Below are positions 7,701-10,146 of a DNA stretch of 10,146 nucleotides, piece by piece. Origin of the DNA: Planctomycetota bacterium (GTDB lineage: Bacteria > Planctomycetota > Phycisphaerae > UBA1845); the NCBI GenBank assembly GCA_022563615.1, contig JADFMZ010000085.1:1-10146 (forward strand), read 5' to 3'. Position numbers and translations under genes: made by a program. The number at the start of each line of letters is the position of its first letter. Within the stretch, counting starts at the first letter, position 1. The notes below the pieces were generated by a model. It did not search any database. It saw only the letters and a list, made by a program, of their open reading frames with translations, and was not told where the DNA came from.

Positions 7701-7812
7701 GGCCAACATCGCCCCATGCGACCTGGACGATATGATCAGTTTCAAGGATATTGGAGCGGTAGTAGAGGCCTTCAAGCAGATACCGTTTCCTTGTGCGATC
7801 CCCTGCCCTTAG
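4753..7812 (+). CDS. Secreted cysteine-repeat protein with PPC-like domain and dockerin-like C-terminus
   Basis: The gene is complete: 1,019 residues. Residues 1-26 are a signal peptide ending VHA/A. Residues 27-249 form a beta-type domain with FQDFSRAD (154-161) and TFMTDEND (226-233), related to the divergent left-hand protein, with a cysteine-rich inset before FQDF. Residues 250-540 are cysteine modules, including three tandem 31-residue CDxPDxCDG repeats (324-416) and a CLIDNVCY module (469). Residues 540-666 resemble bacterial pre-peptidase C-terminal domains (DVWFQYTA, then a VSAGATYLIRIAG strand pair). A second CLIDGVCY module (670) and three more 31-residue repeats (709, 770, 801) follow. 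Residues about 860-942 look like a further beta domain. The end (953-1019) has two dockerin-like loops, DLNHDGTVSFTD and a shortened CDLDDMISFKD, and closes FPCAIPCP. No catalytic residues are recognised. It is probably an extracellular calcium-binding, disulfide-rich adhesion or matrix protein. No terminator is evident downstream. Confidence 0.93.
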   Translation: MAWFSRHGGVGICCAFASWVGAVHAAEIELRPISASGTHSIVGNEIFLTGSGQRVFLELYLSDWDPDRKGNTKLKIWQVTFDSAGYTSGLGVAIGPAEEPCGQHADCASAFGTDAVCAVGCNGGDRDGQTCTSDEQCPGNPPGVCGFSSCVALFQDFSRADWIFVGLSVVSAVAVSTPDFRIGALALSASAFDPGTPGYCGTLVLDVPPGAAGTYTIGYIEGRDATFMTDENDGAITPLNLISARITVECLIGADCNDNNECTIDTCNADGSCTNLTNFDDTQFCCNPATGGLTSLSDGNACTLDVCNPNGSVTHPPEPEFTTCGDTTNTQCDNPDSCDGAGACLNRLEPNGASCGSAVDTDCDGRDTCNGNGVCLDNIQPAGATCGSQADTECDDPDICNGFGTCLVNTVPNGVPCDDGLFCTADETCTDAVCTSGAPRDCADLLTCTTDTCNDTTDQCDHSLNAGSCLIDNVCYAEGDFNPANSCEACTTAQSTIDWTTRADESLCNDGDACTGTGRPDIGFDTCTAGVCAGTLDPECNDDCEFPVVAIEGSTISNNSSTGPDDGEASCQIDSNNDVWFQYTAKCAGTIFLSTTGSIMAPSNDPVLNVFDACPADGGVEIACDDDSGVELQAALTFTVSAGATYLIRIAGFEDNRGSIVLNLRPIDDCLIDGVCYAEDDLNPENACLACIPDLSTTQWSPLLEGSSCSDPGDTDCDSPDACDGLGFCEVNHKPDGTECADEVPANECTRNLCNQGLCVHPPEPAGFACGDPSDTECDNPDICDGGGTCTPNFEDIGLPCGDQTETQCDNPDICDGNNNCLDNPKPNGLACDDLDVCTKEDACQSGSCVGTAIPEAPLVAGLGSRAIVVTPQPPNSPAPVALLLTSPDWTCLSKYIDVDGLLVDTPVFQLPAQWGDIIVQDPDIVPSSTYVVTAECDGFQSPAGSGDTWLWGDLNHDGTVSFTDINLIVEAFKSIFTVPFIVANIAPCDLDDMISFKDIGAVVEAFKQIPFPCAIPCP
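5722..6000 (+). repeat. Three tandem 93-bp repeats (31 residues each)
   Basis: Units run 5722-5814, 5815-5907 and 5908-6000 with no gaps. Each encodes a module of pattern C-G-x4-T-x-C-D-x2-D-x-C-[DN]-G-x3-C, then a linker ending PxGxx, with cysteines at positions 1, 9, 15 and 21. The even cysteine number suggests internal disulfides. The units have diverged at DNA level, unlike the last pair in the second block. Confidence 0.85.
6877..7245 (+). repeat. Second block of 31-residue cysteine repeats, with one interrupting 30-residue unit
   Basis: Units at 6877-6969, 7060-7152 and 7153-7245 match the first block. A divergent 30-residue unit (6970-7059) sits between the first and second. The last two units share an identical 22-nt stretch (7082-7103 and 7175-7196) spaced exactly 93 nt apart, which indicates a relatively recent tandem duplication or gene-conversion event. 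Confidence 0.85.
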
Positions 7813-7975
7813 ACAAGGGCGTGGACGGTTCAACCAAGTAATGTAACTGGAACCTCGTTCGCTCCTGATCCTTTCTCGGCGGCAAGGATGAGGCGCCCTT
7901 CCCAAATACACCGTCCTTAGCTGGCGCGCCAAGCGCAATGGCTCCACGGCGGGATTTGATTAAGAGAGGGTCAAA

Positions 7976-8452
7976 ATGATTCGCGAAATCCAGGGGCAGC
8001 TCAGGGCGGATGGCCAGCGGTATGCGATTGTTGTCAGCCGGTTCAATGAGTTGATCACCTCCAAACTGCTTTCCGGCGCGGTGGATACACTGAAGCGGCA
8101 TGGTTGCGAAGAGGAAAACCTGACGTGCGTGCGCGTACCGGGCGCCTTTGAGCTGCCGTTTGTGGCTGGGAAACTCGCGATGTCCGGCTCGTACGATGCG
8201 ATCATTTGCGTCGGGTGCGTGATCCGGGGACAAACACCCCATTTTGATTACATCGCGGGTGAAGCAGCCAGGGGGATCGCCCGGGTCGGGCTGGACACCG
8301 GCGTGCCAACCACGTTCGGGGTCATTACCGCAGACACGTTGGAACAAGCCATCGAGCGGGCCGGGGCCAAGGCGGGCAACAAGGGCGCGGACGCCGCGAT
8401 GACGGCGATGGAATTGGTGAGCGTGCTCAAGCAAATCTCCAACCCTTCGTAA
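7976..8452 (+). CDS. ribH: 6,7-dimethyl-8-ribityllumazine synthase
   Basis: This enzyme condenses 5-amino-6-ribitylaminouracil with 3,4-dihydroxy-2-butanone 4-phosphate to form the lumazine precursor of riboflavin; it is cytosolic and usually assembles into pentamers or capsids. The 158-residue length is normal. Family motifs are all present: VSRFNELIT (20-28), VPGAFELP (54-61), the GCVIRGQTPHFDYI segment with the conserved active-site histidine at 89, and the GVPTTFGVIT and KAGNKGADAA segments of the C-terminal half. GAGAGGG precedes the ATG and supports this start. The gene heads a cluster with nusB and ftsY, 163 nt after the giant gene. I saw no FMN riboswitch in that gap, so regulation by FMN is not indicated. 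Confidence 0.97.
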   Translation: MIREIQGQLRADGQRYAIVVSRFNELITSKLLSGAVDTLKRHGCEEENLTCVRVPGAFELPFVAGKLAMSGSYDAIICVGCVIRGQTPHFDYIAGEAARGIARVGLDTGVPTTFGVITADTLEQAIERAGAKAGNKGADAAMTAMELVSVLKQISNPS

Positions 8453-8488
8453 GGCGTCCCAACAAGGTAGTATGATGAACGGTCGAGT

Positions 8489-8510
8489 CACCCGCTTTAT
8501 CGCGCGGGTG
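8489..8510 (+). other. Hairpin in the ribH-nusB junction
   Basis: CACCCGC (8489-8495) and GCGGGTG (8504-8510) form a perfect 7-bp stem with an 8-nt loop. The right arm could alternatively pair through GGGT with ACCC at 8515-8518, and GCCC/GGGC at 8522-8533 forms another small stem. No T-run follows, so it is not a standard terminator. It lies in what would be the nusB leader if nusB starts at 8553, and may modulate its translation or simply be structured spacer. Confidence 0.35.
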
Positions 8511-8552
8511 TCAAACCCACGGCCCGGATGGGCTGGATTTTCCAGAAACGCG

Positions 8553-8987
8553 ATGCCCCACGATCGTCGTCAGGCCAGGATTCTTGCCATGCAGGCCCTA
8601 TGTCAATGGGACGTCCAGCATGATGAATCGCCCGAGAATCTGCGAGAGTTCCTGGCTGCCCATGCCGAAGTCGCGGGCAACATCGCCTACGCAGCCGAGC
8701 TGGTTGAGTCGTACTGGACCCGGCGCAAGGGGATCGACCGGCGGATCGCAGAGGCTGCGACGCAATGGGATCTGGCACGCATATCCCGCGTCGAGCGGAA
8801 TGCGATGAGAGTCGCCGTGGTGGAGATGATGTCCGAGCGCATTCCGCCCAAGGTAGCCCTGCACGAGGCGATGCAGATCGGCGACCAATTCGGAGGCGCG
8901 GAATCGTCGCGGTTCATTAACGGCGTGCTGGACCCGATATTGCATCAGTTGCGATCGGACGCTGACGCTAAGGATCACACTGGATGA
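8553..8987 (+). CDS. nusB: Transcription antitermination factor NusB
   Basis: NusB binds boxA RNA together with S10 (NusE) and promotes antitermination in rRNA operons. From 8553 the product has 144 residues, the usual family size, and opens with RRQARILAMQALCQWD, the typical first helix. The C-terminal half shows RISRVERNAMRVAVVEM, IPPKVALHEAMQIGDQFGG and SSRFINGVLD, the conserved RNA/S10-binding helical region. The frame extends upstream to ATGs at 8472 and 8475; AAGG at 8464-8467 gives them better Shine-Dalgarno spacing. However, the added 27 residues are Arg-rich, lack family similarity and coincide with a hairpin, so I prefer 8553, with no clear ribosome site. The stop overlaps the ftsY start as ATGA, implying coupled translation. 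Confidence 0.9.
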   Translation: MPHDRRQARILAMQALCQWDVQHDESPENLREFLAAHAEVAGNIAYAAELVESYWTRRKGIDRRIAEAATQWDLARISRVERNAMRVAVVEMMSERIPPKVALHEAMQIGDQFGGAESSRFINGVLDPILHQLRSDADAKDHTG

Positions 8988-9898
8988 CGTTGTTGGATCG
9001 ACTGAAGAAAGGATTGACCCGCACGCGGGAGAAGCTCGCCAGCGGCTTCCGCTCCGTCCTTCACATCGGCCGTAAGATCGACCGGGAAACGCTCATTCGC
9101 CTGGAGGAAACGATGCTGGCCGCCGACTTCGGGCCCACGACGACCTCCAAGCTCATCGATGTCGTGCAGGATGGGTGGAAAAAAGGCCGAATTGTCGAAG
9201 AACAGGAAATCCAGGAACATCTGGAGCAACATATCATCGGCCTGTGGTCTGAAGCCGACACCCGTATTCAATACGCCGAGAGCGGACCGACGGTAATCCT
9301 GGTCACGGGCATCAACGGATCAGGTAAGACCACGAGCGTCGCGAAGCTGGCCTACTTTTTCTCCGACCAGGGAAAACGCGTGATCGTCGGTGCGTGCGAC
9401 ACATTCCGCGCAGCGGCTGTGCAACAGCTTTCCATCTGGTGTGACCGGCTCGGCGTGCAGATCGTCAGGCACGACCAGGGCGCAGACCCCGGCGCGGTCG
9501 CGTACGACGCGTGTGAAGCAGCCGTCGCACGCGCTGCGGATGTTCTACTGATCGACACAGCCGGTCGATTGCATACGCAGAATCACCTGATGCGCGAGCT
9601 GAGCAAAATCGAAAAAGTGGTGCAGCGCAAGATTGCCGGCGCGCCTCATGAAGTGCTGCTAGTGCTTGACGCGACTATCGGACAGAACGCCGTGCATCAG
9701 GCGCGGCAGTTTTCTGAACATGTATCGGTAAGCGGCATTTTCCTGGCCAAGCTCGATGGCAGCGCCAAGGGCGGCATCGTAATCGGCATCCGCGATCAAT
9801 TGAACGTCCCGGTGAAGTTCGTAGGCCTCGGCGAAAAAGCCCAGGATCTGGAGCCCTTCGCCCCTGCGGCGTTTATCAAGGCCCTGTTTGCGGATTGA
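8984..9898 (+). CDS. ftsY: Signal recognition particle receptor FtsY
   Basis: FtsY is the SRP receptor GTPase that docks ribosome-nascent-chain/Ffh complexes at the membrane. The 304-residue product is an NG-only form: a helical N domain (about 1-95) and a GTPase G domain. Visible motifs are G1 GINGSGKTT (109-117), DTFRAAA (139-145), G3 DTAGR (191-195), DATIGQNA in the insertion-box region, G4 AKLDGSAKGG (255-264) and the closing FVGLGEKAQDLEPF segment. G4 reads AKLD where TKLD is usual; the lysine and the guanine-reading aspartate are kept, so activity is expected. There is no acidic A domain, so membrane association would rely on the N-terminal amphipathic helix. It overlaps nusB by 4 nt and no separate promoter is seen. 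Confidence 0.97.
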   Translation: MTLLDRLKKGLTRTREKLASGFRSVLHIGRKIDRETLIRLEETMLAADFGPTTTSKLIDVVQDGWKKGRIVEEQEIQEHLEQHIIGLWSEADTRIQYAESGPTVILVTGINGSGKTTSVAKLAYFFSDQGKRVIVGACDTFRAAAVQQLSIWCDRLGVQIVRHDQGADPGAVAYDACEAAVARAADVLLIDTAGRLHTQNHLMRELSKIEKVVQRKIAGAPHEVLLVLDATIGQNAVHQARQFSEHVSVSGIFLAKLDGSAKGGIVIGIRDQLNVPVKFVGLGEKAQDLEPFAPAAFIKALFAD

Positions 9899-9927
9899 CG
9901 CGCGGCTGCGAACGTCGTCGCCGGGTC

Positions 9928-10023
9928 TAAGAGCCTATCCTAAAAAATGTGGCACGGGTTTGTAACCCGTGCGTTCCACCGGTTGAAAACCGGTGCCACA
10001 AGGGTTAATGGGATAGGCTCTAA
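9928..10023. repeat. About 90-bp palindromic element with nested hairpins, MITE-like
   Basis: GAGCCTATCC (9931-9940) and GGATAGGCTC (10011-10020) are perfect terminal inverted repeats, flanked by TAA on both sides (9928-9930, 10021-10023). Inside, GCACGGGTT/AACCCGTGC (9952-9960, 9964-9972) and CACCGGTT/AACCGGTG (9977-9984, 9988-9995) form two hairpins with 3-nt loops, and TGTGGC/GCCACA (9948-9953, 9995-10000) can close them. The layout fits a non-autonomous miniature element with a 3-bp target duplication, or an intergenic REP-like repeat. No coding potential. It could also end ftsY transcription, although there is no terminal T-run. Confidence 0.7.
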
Positions 10024-10144
10024 CACGACAACGCGGGTTAGCCCTAACTTGTCGATGTGCCTAGCTAAACCCTCCGTCCACCTGGGAAGAAAGGCCCAAT
10101 AAACGATGTAGCGCGACGCCCCAAGCTTAACCCGCGTTGTCGTG
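10024..10144. repeat. 17-bp perfect inverted repeat around an 87-bp core
   Basis: CACGACAACGCGGGTTA (10024-10040) is exactly complementary to 10128-10144. The core (10041-10127) has no open frame worth naming. The element starts one base after the preceding palindromic element and ends two bases before the window edge, so its real boundaries cannot be settled here. It may be a second miniature element, the ends of a larger repeat, or a structured RNA. Confidence 0.65.
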
Positions 10145-10146
10145 CT

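Noticed and set aside
7922..7931. TGGCGCGCCA palindrome before ribH
   Set aside because: A 10-bp GC palindrome is unremarkable at this base composition and has no promoter-like context.
7813..7975. Possible terminator or FMN riboswitch between the giant gene and ribH
   Set aside because: AAGGGCG and CGCCCTT could pair, but only across a loop of about 70 nt and without a T-run. No FMN-aptamer-like conserved segments were seen.

Overview
The window looks like a chromosomal piece of a Planctomycetota bacterium (possibly Phycisphaerae or a related uncultured lineage), moderately GC-rich. This rests on two huge secreted, cysteine-rich, multi-module proteins of a style I know from planctomycetes (IPADFFGxGSxPF blocks, GxCC blocks, DCNGNG calcium-loop motifs, a C-terminal dockerin-like pair ending in FPC..PCP) and on a ribH-nusB-ftsY cluster. 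The taxonomic call is inference; there is no rRNA or other marker here.

Layout. (1) 1-3369, minus strand: one uninterrupted reading frame of 1,123 codons that starts inside the window and runs off its left edge with no stop. I read every triplet and found no stop. It is a secreted modular protein with a signal peptide, an N-terminal beta-type domain, several cysteine modules, calcium-loop motifs and two copies of an IPADFFG domain. (2) 3370-4752: a 1.38-kb gap with no convincing gene. It separates the two divergent giant genes and holds a plausible promoter plus a 17-bp palindrome for the left gene. (3) 4753-7812, plus strand: a complete 1,019-residue secreted protein. It has an N-terminal domain related to that of the left gene, six copies of a 31-residue cysteine repeat, a PPC-like beta domain bracketed by two copies of a CLIDxVCY module, a C-terminal beta domain and a dockerin-like end. 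(4) 7976-9898, plus strand: housekeeping cluster ribH (lumazine synthase), nusB (antitermination factor) and ftsY (SRP receptor), the last two overlapping by four bases. (5) 9899-10146: two abutting palindromic elements. One is about 90 bp, folds into two nested hairpins and has TAA at both flanks. The other is a 17-bp perfect inverted repeat around an 87-bp core, ending almost at the window edge.

How the genes relate. The two giant genes share homologous N-terminal domains and cysteine modules, so they are best read as diverged paralogues placed head to head, both exported and probably disulfide- and calcium-stabilised cell-surface or matrix proteins. The right-hand cluster is unrelated housekeeping: riboflavin synthesis, rRNA transcription antitermination and membrane-protein targeting. 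The least explained parts are the paralogous secreted pair with its repeat expansion, and the tandem palindromic elements after ftsY.
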